From assembly GCF_001721295.1 (NCBI RefSeq), contig NZ_MDDS01000024.1:175924-239923 (forward strand): a stretch of 64,000 bases of DNA. The letters run 5' to 3'. Of the stretch, positions 10,975 to 19,930 are shown one piece after another (within the stretch, counting starts at the first letter, position 1; the number at the start of each line of letters is the position of its first letter). The notes under the pieces are model-generated. The model ran no database searches, was not told the DNA's origin, and worked only from the letters and a program-made list of their open reading frames with translations. The translations under genes were made by a program, and so were the position numbers. The DNA is from Sphingomonas turrisvirgatae (lineage in GTDB: Bacteria > Pseudomonadota > Alphaproteobacteria > Sphingomonadales > Sphingomonadaceae).

Positions 10975-12448
10975 TCAGTCGGTCACGTTCACGATCACCC
11001 GGCGATAGCGCGTCAGCCGCGGGCTGCCGCTGTCGGTCACTTCGAGGATCAGGTGCAGCGTGCCGTTGCGCAGCACGCGCGTCGTCGGGATCGTAACGTC
11101 GGCCGAGCCGGCGGCATCGGTCGCGATCTCGATCGGCACGCCGACCTTGCCCGACGAAACCGTGAAGGTGCCGGGTTCGGGATAGTGGAACCAGCGATAT
11201 TCGAGCCGGTCCCCATCGGGATCGCGCGAGCCGGTGGCGGCAAGCCGGATGGTCTCGCCCCGCCGGGCGGTCAGCCGGTCGGGATGGCCGAGCCGGACGA
11301 TCGGGGGGGTGGTTGGCATCCTTGTAAGGCCGGATCGTCCAGTCCATCCGCGCGGCAAAATCGTTCTGATAGGCCGCCCGCCAACGCCAGATCGTCGCCT
11401 TGTTGCTGGTGTGCCACTGGCCGTCGACACCTAGCACCTCGTCCTCGCCATCGGCCCAGAAGGGGCGCGTTTCGGGCTGGAGAAACCATTTGCGCGTGCG
11501 CGGCGTGTACCATTCATAGCGGCCGCCCCAGCTGCCCCAGTCGGGATGTTCGGGACTGCCAAGGCCATTGTCGATGAGGTAAAGGAAGGACGGCGTGTCC
11601 CCCTCCATGATGAATTCGGTGTGCGGATATTCGGCTCCGAGCGGCCCCTTGGCACGCACATTGGCGTCGAGCCAGGGATTGTCGACGATTGCGAAATCAG
11701 CCCCGACGAAGCGGCCGTGGAACTTGTCACCGCTGATCCCGCTCCAGGTCGAGGCGTGATAGGCGCCGCCGGCATGAACACCGGGGCTGGCGATGTAGAA
11801 CAGGCCCGGAAAGCGCGTGCGGATCCAGGGGCCGGTGTCGTCCTGATCGGAGATGGTATAGACGCGCAGCTTCGCGACGAACCGGGCCAGTTCCTCTGGC
11901 GACCGGTCGCGCTCGACACGCCACAGCGCCTGGGCAAGAACGTTGGGGCCGCCCCAGACGAGTACCCAGAGCGGGCGATCGTCGGCGCGGTCGACCGCCT
12001 CGATCAGCCGCTGCGATCCGGGTGAATCCTTGCCCTCGCCCACGCCCTTGAGGCCATAGAGCGGCAGGCCGGCGCGGATCAGCGAAAGCAGCTTCGCCGC
12101 GGTCGGAAAGCCCTTTTCATGCAGCAGGAGGTTGCCGCGCACCTTGCCATAGGCCTGGACGATGCGGCGAATGCGTTCGGGTGCAACGCGGTCGGGCAGA
12201 TGGACCGAGGTGGTCGCGACCAACCCCTCGATATCCCATTGGTTGGAATAAACGAGGAAGCGGACCAGCGATTGCGCGTCGTCGGGCTCGTTCTCGATAT
12301 CGGTGAGGACGAGGACGCGCGGTTTGCCGGATTGCCGGGCCTCGGCCGGCTGCCGCGCCTGCGCGAGGCTGGGTGCGAGGCAGAGCGCCGCGAGCGACAG
12401 GGTCAGTGCGGTTCGCAACACGCGGGGTCGGTTGGCGGACAGGCGCAT
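10975..12448 (-). pseudogene. Second Sde182-like (DUF1593) secreted protein gene, frameshifted
   Basis: From the ATG at 12448 (ribosome site GAGGGGATGAC) the frame encodes a signal peptide and a domain closely similar to the convergent paralogue, with [10 protein letters not shown] in place of [10 protein letters not shown]. After Asn-His-Pro-Pro, near residue 380, the family sequence jumps to another frame, where PPIVRLGHP through the end at 10975 matches the expected beta-rich tail. The break lies at a run of seven G (11303-11309, C on the coding strand); removing one base restores a 490-residue protein, against 495 in the paralogue. This is either a recent frameshift or a homopolymer sequencing error. 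Without correction the frame runs on into the neighbour to 10844. Confidence 0.85.
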
Positions 12449-12531
12449 GTCATCCCCTCGATCAAGCTAGCCGATTCGTTTCGACCCGGCGGCTTAATCG
12501 AAGAAATTCGAAAGCTTGTCCATGCGCGTCC

Positions 12532-13953
12532 TTATCCGGGAGCGCGCGTCGTGCCGCCCCATCCGCCGCCCAGCGCGCGGAACAGATCGATCTGCGCCGT
12601 GGCGATGCCCGCGTCGATCGCGGCGAGTTGCGCCTCGGTCTCGGCAAAGCTGCGTTCGGCGTCGAGCAGGACGAGGCCGTCGACCTGCCCCTCGCGCTGC
12701 TGCGCGCGGACGATGCGGGCGGCACGTTCGGCGGAGTCGCGCGCGGCGCGCAGCGCGGTGCGGCGATCGAGCATCCGGGCATAGCCCGACAGTGCAGTCT
12801 CGGTCTCCTCCAGCGCGCGCAGCACCGTGCCGTCGAACTGCGCCAGCGCGGCGCGGCTGTCCGCCTCGGCCCCCGCGACACGCGCGCGGGCGCGCTCGTG
12901 ATCGGTGAACGACCAGCTGATGAGCGAGCCGAGCAGCCAGCGTAGCGGCCCGCCGCCGAACACGTCCGCGATGTTCGCGCCGGTCGAACCGACCGATCCG
13001 CCGAGCGAGATGCGCGGATAGAGGTCCGCCGTGGCGACGCCGATGCGCGCGGTGGCGGCGGCAAGGCGGCGTTCGGCGGCGCGTACATCGGGCCGGCGGG
13101 CGAGCAGCGCCGCGCCGTCGCCGACCGGGATCGGCTGCGCCAGGCGCAGCGTCACGGCGCGCTGGCCGGCGATCGGCGGAAGCTCGGCCGGGGCGCGGCC
13201 GGTCAGCGTGGCGAGGCGGAACAGCGCGGCGTCGCGCTCGGCCGCAAGCGCGGGGATCTCGGCGCGGCGCTGATCGCGCAGCGTGGCGATACGCGCGGTG
13301 TCGAGGCCGGTGGTCAGGCCTACCTGTTGCCGACGCTGAGTCAGCGACAGCGAGCGGTCGAGCAGCGCGACGATCCGCTCGGCAACGCCGATCCGCTCGG
13401 CAGCGGAAGCGGCGTCGGCGTAGGCGCGGACGGTCTGTGCGGTGACGGCAACACGCACCGCCTCTTCATCGGCCTGCGCCGCGCCGAGGTCGCCCCGTGC
13501 CGCCTCGATCCCGCGTGTCACGCGGCCGAACAGGTCGACTTCATAGGCGACATCCAGGCCGGCATCGATGCTCCAGTCCTGACGCGGCGCGCCGGGCGGA
13601 AGCTGCGCGGCAGGCACGCGGCCATAGCTGGCCCCTGCCCCGACCCCCACTTGCGGCAGGCGATCGGTGCGCGTCTCGCGCAGTGCGGCGCGCGCGCGAT
13701 CAAGCCGGGCGACGGCAACGCGCACATCGGTGTTCGCCGCCTGCGCGTCCGCGATCAGCCCGTCGAGCACGGGGTCGTCATAAAGCTTCCACCAGTCGGC
13801 GCGGACCGGCGCGAGCGGATCGAGCGCGGGCGTGGTGGCGGCGACGAACGCGCCGGCGGCAGCCGATGGGGTCTGCGGCGCGACATGGTCGGGCCCGGTG
13901 GCGCAGGCGGCAAGCGCGAGAGCCGAGGCGGCTGTCATCAAAGTGCGGAACAT
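12532..13953 (-). CDS. RND efflux outer-membrane channel lipoprotein, NodT/OprM family
   Basis: The 473-residue protein has a lipoprotein signal ending in Leu-Ala-Ala-Cys (Cys at residue 17) and two repeated outer-membrane-efflux domains. Typical segments are PVRADWWKLYDDPVLDGLI near the N-terminus, YEVDLFGRVTRGIEAA, and LLARRPDVRAAERRLAAATARIG. It forms the TolC-like exit duct of the tripartite pump encoded immediately upstream. The start at 13953 has a CAGGAG ribosome site and follows the pump gene by 13 bases. An in-frame extension to 14034 overlaps the pump gene and was rejected. Confidence 0.93.
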   Translation of the reverse strand: MFRTLMTAASALALAACATGPDHVAPQTPSAAAGAFVAATTPALDPLAPVRADWWKLYDDPVLDGLIADAQAANTDVRVAVARLDRARAALRETRTDRLPQVGVGAGASYGRVPAAQLPPGAPRQDWSIDAGLDVAYEVDLFGRVTRGIEAARGDLGAAQADEEAVRVAVTAQTVRAYADAASAAERIGVAERIVALLDRSLSLTQRRQQVGLTTGLDTARIATLRDQRRAEIPALAAERDAALFRLATLTGRAPAELPPIAGQRAVTLRLAQPIPVGDGAALLARRPDVRAAERRLAAATARIGVATADLYPRISLGGSVGSTGANIADVFGGGPLRWLLGSLISWSFTDHERARARVAGAEADSRAALAQFDGTVLRALEETETALSGYARMLDRRTALRAARDSAERAARIVRAQQREGQVDGLVLLDAERSFAETEAQLAAIDAGIATAQIDLFRALGGGWGGTTRAPG

Positions 13954-13966
13954 GGATTCGCTCCTG

Positions 13967-16900
13967 TCATTCGGCGGGCTGGAGTTCGGCGGCCGGGGCG
14001 GCGCCGCGCGGGCGGCGGGCGATCCGGTGACCAAGCGCTCGGCACGCCACGTAGAAGGTCGGGGTGAAGACGAGGCCGAACAGCGTGACGCCGATCATGC
14101 CGTAGAACACCGCGGTGCCGAGCGCCTGGCGCAGCTCGAACCCCGGTCCCGACGCGGTGACCAGCGGCAACACCCCCAGGATGAAGGCGAAGCTGGTCAT
14201 CAGGATGGGGCGAAGGCGGACCCGCGCCGCCTCGACCGCCGCCTCGATCGCAGTGGCGCCGCGTTCCTCGGCCTGCTTGGCGAATTCGACGATCAGGATC
14301 GCGTTCTTCGCCGCCAGGCCGATCAGCACGATCAGACCGATCTGCGTCAGGATATTGTTGTCCAGCCCACGCAGATTGACGCCCAGCATCGCCGCCAGCA
14401 GCGTCATCGGCACGATCAGGATGATCGAGATCGGCAGCATCAGGCTTTCGAACTGCGCGGCCAGCACCAGGAAGACGAACACCACCGACAGCGCGAAGAT
14501 CAGCGCCGCGACGTTGCCTGCCGCCTTTTGCTGGAAAGCAAGGTCGGTCCATTCCGCCGCAAAGCCCTGTGGCAGGTCCTTGGCGATCACTTCCATCCGC
14601 GCCAGCGCCTGGCCGGTCGAATAGCCGGGCGCGGTATCGCCATCGACCTCGACCGCGGGGAAGAGGTTGAAGCGGGTGACGCGATACGGCCCGGTCTTGT
14701 CCTCGAACGTCGCCACCGCGCCGATTGGGACCATGCCGCCGCCGTTGGAGCGAGTCTTGAGCTGCGCGATATCGGCCGGATCGTCGCGGAACGGCGCGTC
14801 GGCCTGCGCCGTCACGCGGAAGGTGCGGCCGAGCAGGTTGAAGTCGTTGACATAGGACGAGCCGAGATAGACCTGCATCGCCTCGAACACTCTGGCCGCG
14901 GGCACGCCCAGCATGTCGGCCTTGGCTCGATCGACATTGGCGTAGATGCGCGGCGTCGCGGTGTTGAACAGCGTGAAGACGTTGGCGAGCTCCTTGCTCT
15001 GGTGCGCCGCGCCGATCACGCCGCCGGCTGCCTTTTCCAGTTCCTGGAAGCCGGCGCCGCTGCGGTCCTGAACCATCATGCGATAGCCACCGCCATTGCC
15101 GATGCCCTGGATCGCGGGCGGCGGCAGGACGAAGGCCAGCGCCTCGTTCATGTCGGCAAGCTTGCCGCGCATACCGGCGATGATGTTGGCTTCGGTGAGG
15201 TCCGTTCCGGCGCGTTCGGCAAACGGCTTGAAGGTGACATAGGCCGCCGCGCCGTTCGACGCTTGAGTCTGCGACGCGCCGTCGAAGCCGGAGAACATGA
15301 CCGCCGCCTCGGTCCCCGGCACTTCGAGCAGCTTTTTCACTGCTTTCTTGAGCACGCGGTCGGTCTCTTCGATCGAACTGCCTGGCGGCAGCTGGATCGC
15401 GGCGAGCGCATAGCCCTGATCCTGCGCGGGGATGAACCCGGCTGGGGTCGCGGTGAAGATTAGGCCGGTCGCGGCGACCAGGCCGCCATAGACCGCGAAC
15501 ATGCGCTTGGGCGCGGCGGCGAAGCGCTGCGTCAGGCCGGCATACCAGTTGCCGAGCCGGTCGAAGGCGCGGTTGAAGCGGTCGCCCGCCAGCCACGCCC
15601 AGCGCCGCCAGCCCGATGCGGGCGCTTCATGCGCCTTGGGCCGGAGCAGCAGCGCGGCGAGCGCGGGCGAGAGGGTGAGCGAGAGGATCAGCGAGATCAC
15701 CGTGGCGGCCGAGATCGTGACCGCGAACTGACGGTAGAACTCGCCCGAAATGCCGGTGAGGAAGGTGGTCGGCACGAACACCGCGCACAGCACCAGCACG
15801 ATCGCGACCAGCGCGGCCGATACCTCGTCCATCGACTTGTGCGAGGCTTCGCGCGGGGACATGCCGTCCTCCAGGTTGCGCTCGACATTCTCGACCACGA
15901 CGATCGCGTCGTCGACGACGATGCCGATCGCCAGCACCAGGCCGAACATCGAAAGCGTGTTAAGCGAATAGCCGAGTGCCGCGAGCACCGCGAAGGTGCC
16001 GATGAGCGAGATTGGGATCGCGACGATCGGGATCACCGCCGCGCGCCAGCTTTGCAGGAAGACGAGGATGACGAGGACGACGAGCAGCACCGCTTCGAAC
16101 AGCGTCGTCACCACCGCATCCATCGATTCGCTGATGAATTCGGTCGGGTTCCAGATGATGCGGTATTCCAGCCCCTTGGGAAAACTTTGGGCGGCCTGCG
16201 CCAGTTCGGCCTTCACGCCTTCGGCCGCGGCGAGGGCGTTGGTGCCGGGGCGTTGCGTCACGCCCATGATGATCGAATCCTGGCCCGAGAGGTAAGCGTT
16301 GACGCCATAGTCCTCCGCGCCCAGCTCGACTCGCGCCACGTCGCGCACGCGCGTGATCGCGCCGGACGAATCGGTGCGCACGATGATGTCGGCGAACTCC
16401 TCCGCGGTCTTGAAGCGGCCCTGCGTCTCGACGCTCAGCTGCTGGGCGGCGCCGGTGTCATAGGGCGGCTGGCCGACCGTGCCGGCGGCGACCTGGACGT
16501 TCTGTGCACGTAGCGCCGCGACCACCTCGCCCGCCGTCAGGCCAAGCGCGGACGTGCGGCCCGGATCGATCCATACCCGCATCGCATAATCGCGCGCGCC
16601 GAACACCTGCACGTCGCCGATCCCGTCGATGCGAGTCAACCGATCCTTGATCTGGGTCAGCGCGTAGTTGGAAACATAGCCGCGATCGAGCGAGCCATCC
16701 GGCGAGAGGACGTTGATCGCCATCAGCCAGGAGGGCGAGGTCTTGCGCACCACCACGCCCTGCCGCCGCACTTCCTCGGGCAGGCTGGGCTCGGCCAGCG
16801 CGACGCGGTTCTGCACCAGCACCTGCGCGGTATCGAGGTCGGTGCCGAGCTTGAACGTCACGGTGATCGTCACACGCCCGTCGCCCGTCGATTGCGAGGA

Positions 16901-17140
16901 CTGGTAGAGCATGTTGTCGACGCCGTTGATCTGCTGCTCGATCGGCGCGGCGACGGTATCGGCCACGGTCTCGGCCGATGCGCCGGGATAGTTGGCGGCG
17001 ACCGTCACCGTGGGCGGGACGACGGCGGGAAATTGCGACACCGGCAAGCCGAAATAGGCAAAGGCGCCGATGATCGTGATGAGGATCGCGATCACGCCCG
17101 CGAAGATCGGGCGACGGATGAAGAAATGACTGAAGCGCAT
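13967..17140 (-). CDS. RND multidrug efflux pump, inner-membrane transporter (HAE1 family)
   Basis: The 1057-residue protein has the full architecture of AcrB/MexB/MexF-type pumps: a first helix after MRFSHFFIRRPIFAGVI, a large periplasmic porter loop, helices 2-7, a second porter loop and helices 8-12. The proton-relay aspartates are visible in the IGIVVDDAIVVVENVER segment of helix 4, and a lysine is present in the late GLAAKNAILIVEFA helix. It exports drugs or other amphiphiles using the proton gradient, together with the adaptor and the outer-membrane channel of the same operon. The start at 17140 was chosen because the family N-terminus begins there. Confidence 0.95.
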   Translation of the reverse strand: MRFSHFFIRRPIFAGVIAILITIIGAFAYFGLPVSQFPAVVPPTVTVAANYPGASAETVADTVAAPIEQQINGVDNMLYQSSQSTGDGRVTITVTFKLGTDLDTAQVLVQNRVALAEPSLPEEVRRQGVVVRKTSPSWLMAINVLSPDGSLDRGYVSNYALTQIKDRLTRIDGIGDVQVFGARDYAMRVWIDPGRTSALGLTAGEVVAALRAQNVQVAAGTVGQPPYDTGAAQQLSVETQGRFKTAEEFADIIVRTDSSGAITRVRDVARVELGAEDYGVNAYLSGQDSIIMGVTQRPGTNALAAAEGVKAELAQAAQSFPKGLEYRIIWNPTEFISESMDAVVTTLFEAVLLVVLVILVFLQSWRAAVIPIVAIPISLIGTFAVLAALGYSLNTLSMFGLVLAIGIVVDDAIVVVENVERNLEDGMSPREASHKSMDEVSAALVAIVLVLCAVFVPTTFLTGISGEFYRQFAVTISAATVISLILSLTLSPALAALLLRPKAHEAPASGWRRWAWLAGDRFNRAFDRLGNWYAGLTQRFAAAPKRMFAVYGGLVAATGLIFTATPAGFIPAQDQGYALAAIQLPPGSSIEETDRVLKKAVKKLLEVPGTEAAVMFSGFDGASQTQASNGAAAYVTFKPFAERAGTDLTEANIIAGMRGKLADMNEALAFVLPPPAIQGIGNGGGYRMMVQDRSGAGFQELEKAAGGVIGAAHQSKELANVFTLFNTATPRIYANVDRAKADMLGVPAARVFEAMQVYLGSSYVNDFNLLGRTFRVTAQADAPFRDDPADIAQLKTRSNGGGMVPIGAVATFEDKTGPYRVTRFNLFPAVEVDGDTAPGYSTGQALARMEVIAKDLPQGFAAEWTDLAFQQKAAGNVAALIFALSVVFVFLVLAAQFESLMLPISIILIVPMTLLAAMLGVNLRGLDNNILTQIGLIVLIGLAAKNAILIVEFAKQAEERGATAIEAAVEAARVRLRPILMTSFAFILGVLPLVTASGPGFELRQALGTAVFYGMIGVTLFGLVFTPTFYVACRALGHRIARRPRGAAPAAELQPAE

Positions 17141-17159
17141 CGGGCAAAGCCTCGGCTTG

Positions 17160-17182
17160 CGCCGCCCGCGCTGCGGGCGGCG
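17160..17182 (-). promoter_or_regulatory. Intercistronic hairpin between adaptor and pump genes
   Basis: A perfect 10-bp inverted repeat (CGCCGCCCGC / GCGGGCGGCG with a 3-base loop) fills most of the 69-base gap between the adaptor stop and the pump start. It has no T-tract. In an otherwise tightly packed operon it may serve mRNA processing or differential stability; this is inference. Confidence 0.5.
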
Positions 17183-17209
17183 TGGAATGGATCCGGCAGT
17201 GAGCGGCAA

Positions 17210-18487
17210 TTACCGCGTGAGCGTCGCCTGCGAGGCGGCGGGTTCGGTGACCACCGCAGCGGGTGGCGCGGCGGCAACGCGCGGCGCGTCGATCCGACCG
17301 GGGCGCTGCGTCACCTTGGCACCCGGCTGGATCATCTGCAGACCCTGAATGATCACCTTGTCGGTCGGGGCGAGACCGGCCTGGATCGTGCGCAGGTTGC
17401 CGACGCGCGGGCCAGGGGTCACTTGCCGCGCTGCGACGGTGCCGTCCTTGCCGACCACGAACACCACCTTGCGCGCCTGGTCGGTGCGCACCGCGGCGTC
17501 GGGCACGAGCAACGCACGCTGCGGCGAACCACCGGTCAGGCGCATGTTGCCGAACATGCCAGGCGCAAGGAAGTAATCGGGGTTGGCGATCACCGCGCGG
17601 GCGCGGATCGTACCCGATTGCGCGCTAATGCCATTGTCGGTGAAGTCCACCCGCCCCTTGTGGCTATACTCGCTTTCGTCCTGCAGCCGCACTTCGACCT
17701 GTTGCGCGAGGCCCCCGGACCGGGCGCGCTCGCGCTGGGCCTTGAGGTAGAGCGCCTCGCTGCTGTCGAAAGTGAAGTAGATCGGGTCGAGCGCATTGAT
17801 CGTGGTGAGCAGCGTGCCGCCGCCCGCATCCGCGGTCGAGACGAGGTTGCCGGCATCGACCCGTCGGTCGGAAATGCGGCCGGTGATCGGCGCGCGGACC
17901 TGCGTGAACTGAACGTCCAGCGCACGGCCGCCGACGCGGGCCTGCGCCGCCGCCAGCGAGGCGCGCGCCGCGCGGGTACGGGCGGCAAGGCGGTCATAGT
18001 CGCTCTTCGACACGGCATCCTCGGCCAGCAGGCGAGTCGCGCGATCGAGATCGGCCTGAGCGAGCGCCAGGTCGCTCTGCGCCTGGGCGACGCCGGCCCG
18101 GGCCTCCGCCAGCGAAGCGGTGAACGGACGCGGGTCGATCGTGAAGAGCAACTGCCCCTTCTGCACGATCGCGCCATCGGTGAAATGCACCGCGGTGATC
18201 GCGCCCGAGACACGCGGGCGCACCTCGACCTGCTTGGATGCTTCGAACCGGCCAACATGGTCGTCCCATTGCGTGAGGTCGCGGGCCAGCGGCGTCGCGA
18301 CGGTGACCGTGGGCGGTGGTGGCGCGGCGAGCGCGGGGCTTTCGCGGTTAAGCAGGCCGACGCCCGCCCCGACCGCGACCACTGGCAGCAGCAGTGCGGA
18401 GGCGCGCTGCCATAGCGGCCAGTCGGCGAAGCGGCGGCGCGGCAGGGCGGCGCTGTCTTCAGCCTCGATACGGGTGATCATGTTCAT
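17210..18487 (-). CDS. RND efflux periplasmic adaptor (membrane fusion protein)
   Basis: The 425-residue protein starts with a short cytoplasmic segment and one membrane span (about residues 27-47). The adaptor architecture follows: a biotinyl-lipoyl-like half (RPRVSGAITAVHFTDGAIVQKGQLL), an alpha-helical hairpin of about residues 125-190 rich in Ala, Gln and Asp, the second lipoyl half, then beta-barrel and membrane-proximal domains. It links the inner-membrane pump to the outer-membrane duct. The ATG at 18487 overlaps the stop of the preceding 128-aa gene (ATGA). A second start two codons downstream cannot be excluded. The C-terminus is Ala/Pro-rich and probably disordered. Confidence 0.93.
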   Translation of the reverse strand: MNMITRIEAEDSAALPRRRFADWPLWQRASALLLPVVAVGAGVGLLNRESPALAAPPPPTVTVATPLARDLTQWDDHVGRFEASKQVEVRPRVSGAITAVHFTDGAIVQKGQLLFTIDPRPFTASLAEARAGVAQAQSDLALAQADLDRATRLLAEDAVSKSDYDRLAARTRAARASLAAAQARVGGRALDVQFTQVRAPITGRISDRRVDAGNLVSTADAGGGTLLTTINALDPIYFTFDSSEALYLKAQRERARSGGLAQQVEVRLQDESEYSHKGRVDFTDNGISAQSGTIRARAVIANPDYFLAPGMFGNMRLTGGSPQRALLVPDAAVRTDQARKVVFVVGKDGTVAARQVTPGPRVGNLRTIQAGLAPTDKVIIQGLQMIQPGAKVTQRPGRIDAPRVAAAPPAAVVTEPAASQATLTR

Positions 18488-18870
18488 CGCGTTTGCCTCC
18501 GGCGCTTGACGCGCGCACTGACGATGCTGCCGGTCAGCAGCTCATATTGCTGGGCCGAGAAACCGGCCTCGAGAAAGCCGCGTACGGCGGATTGGGCGAC
18601 CTGGAACCCATGATGCCAGGTCAGCACGGCGAGGCGGCGCAGCGCCTCCAGCTTCGGGTCGGCGAGTTTGGGGTTGGGCCGGTCGCCGAACAGGCTGCCC
18701 AGCGCCACCGCCATGCGGCCCGGGCTGCGCAGGCTGGACAGCGGGTCACGCTCGGCCAGCGCGACGACGCTCCATTCCAGCGCGGAAAAGCTCGCCGGCG
18801 CGTCGGCGGCGGGGACGGCATAGCCGGGGATGGCGGGCATGCCGGGTTCGGCAAAGGCAAGATAGGCCAT
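18484..18870 (-). CDS. 128-aa protein of unknown function, first gene of the RND efflux operon
   Basis: The start at 18870 has a perfect GGAGGAG ribosome site. The protein begins MAYLAFAEPGMPAIPGYAVP, has a central segment with SALEWSVVALAERDPLSSLR and ends in a basic tail (VKRRRQTR). There is no signal peptide or membrane span, so it should be cytoplasmic. No family was recognised. Its stop overlaps the adaptor start by 4 bases, so it is translationally coupled to the pump operon, and it is the gene nearest the TetR-controlled promoter. A regulatory or accessory role in efflux is possible, but nothing in the sequence proves it. Confidence 0.75.
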   Translation of the reverse strand: MAYLAFAEPGMPAIPGYAVPAADAPASFSALEWSVVALAERDPLSSLRSPGRMAVALGSLFGDRPNPKLADPKLEALRRLAVLTWHHGFQVAQSAVRGFLEAGFSAQQYELLTGSIVSARVKRRRQTR

Positions 18871-19257
18871 GGTCGATCTCCTCCAGGCGCAGACGAGCAA
18901 CTGCGCTCGCGCAGGCGCGGTATGATGATGTGAGCAGGTCCGGCGGACGCACGCCGTCGCGCGGCAAGGCACAGTGCCGCTGACGATTGCCGGTGATGTC
19001 ATGGTGATCGTGCGGCCGAACTAGCGGCCCGCATCAACCTTCAGGTTTGGGTAAATCGCTGCATCGTTTCCCTTTCCGATGCGGTTGCCGATGGCAGTAC
19101 CGCCATCTTCTGTACCAACTGGTATAGAAATCGGCGGCGGTGTCGTCAACCGCTTTCTATACCGGTCGATACATTTAATTCGCGAAACGAGTGCGGCGTT
19201 CGGTACGGGTGCAGTCTTGCCGAGCCGTCGACACCGGCCGACGCCATCAATCGGTCG
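18871..19257. promoter_or_regulatory. Leader and promoter region of the RND efflux operon
   Basis: The 387-base gap between the TetR stop and the first efflux-operon gene contains the promoter and inverted repeats at 19113-19173. From there to the start codon at 18870 lies a leader of about 240 bases in which no further gene is evident. An in-frame upstream extension to 19002 is Cys/His/Arg-rich and does not look like protein. Confidence 0.5.
19113..19173 (-). promoter_or_regulatory. Efflux operon promoter overlapped by TetR-type inverted repeats
   Basis: Read on the minus strand, TTGACG (19144-19149) and TATACC (19121-19126) are spaced by 17 bases and form a plausible -35/-10 pair. A perfect 10-bp inverted repeat, GGTATAGAAA (19121-19130) and TTTCTATACC (19154-19163), flanks and overlaps this promoter. 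A local palindrome TACCA-AC-TGGTA (19113-19124) lies beside the -10. A TATCGACCGGTATA-like half site at the distal arm resembles the sequence at the TetR gene start. Binding here would block RNA polymerase. Confidence 0.65.
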
Positions 19258-19884
19258 TTATTTGGACGGCCACATCAACAGGCTGGTGTCGATCAGGCGG
19301 ATCAAGTCCTCCCGCGTCGCGCCGGCGCCTGCCTGAACCGCCATCCCCTGGACGATCGCATAGAGAAAGCTGGTCAGCCCCTCGACATCGGCGTCGGCGG
19401 GAAGGTCGCCTTCAGCCCTGGCCCGCTCGAGCCGCTGAATGAGCGCGACACGTGCGACTTTGCCGCGTTCGAGCACGTCGCGACGGATCGATTCGGCCTC
19501 GACCCCACAGGCGACGGCGCTGATCACGCCGAGACAGCCATGCGGCTCGCAGCTGCTGGTCTGGTTTTCCATGCTGCCCCACAGCAGATGCCGGGCGACT
19601 TCGCGCGCGGTCGGCTGGTCCAGCGAGGCGCTGATGTAGCAGAGCTTTTCCTGCTCGTAGAGGTCGAGCGCCTTGCGAAACAGCGCTTCCTTGTTGCCGA
19701 ACGCGGCATAGAGGCTGGGGCGGGTAATGCCCATCGCCTCGGTCAGGTCGGTCAGCGAGGTGCCTTCATAGCCCTTGCTCCAGAATACGCGCAGCGCAGC
19801 GGCGAGCGCCGCGTCCGCGCAGAATTCGCGCGGACGGCCCTTTATGGCGCTGGCCTTCTCGGGACTGGCGACGGCAGTTTCCAT
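19258..19884 (-). CDS. TetR-family repressor, probable regulator of the RND efflux operon
   Basis: The 208-residue protein has a TetR helix-turn-helix at about residues 16-62 (GRPREF, then TSLTDLTEAMGITRPSLYAAFGNKEALF) and a helical ligand domain with a CEPHGC segment, a feature of AcrR/NemR-like relatives. It lies directly upstream of the efflux operon on the same strand, and related palindromes sit in front of both, so it probably represses both. The ATG at 19884 has no ribosome site; the operator-like sequence abuts the start codon, which suggests a leaderless transcript or a start a few codons downstream (the DNA-binding domain begins only at residue 16). Confidence 0.88.
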   Translation of the reverse strand: METAVASPEKASAIKGRPREFCADAALAAALRVFWSKGYEGTSLTDLTEAMGITRPSLYAAFGNKEALFRKALDLYEQEKLCYISASLDQPTAREVARHLLWGSMENQTSSCEPHGCLGVISAVACGVEAESIRRDVLERGKVARVALIQRLERARAEGDLPADADVEGLTSFLYAIVQGMAVQAGAGATREDLIRLIDTSLLMWPSK

Positions 19885-19900
19885 ATCGGTCGGTATATAA
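19884..19900 (-). promoter_or_regulatory. Operator-like sequence abutting the TetR start codon
   Basis: TATCGGTCGGTATA followed by TAA touches the start codon and resembles the TATCGACCGGTATA half-site in the efflux promoter. It is where autoregulation by the TetR protein would be expected. Confidence 0.5.
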
Positions 19901-19930
19901 TGATCCCCGCCGCCGACGCAATGCCGCGTG

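Noticed and set aside
13832..15463. Plus-strand frame of 543 codons over the efflux pump gene
   Set aside because: Antisense to a clear RND pump gene, low-complexity Arg/Asp/Gln composition.
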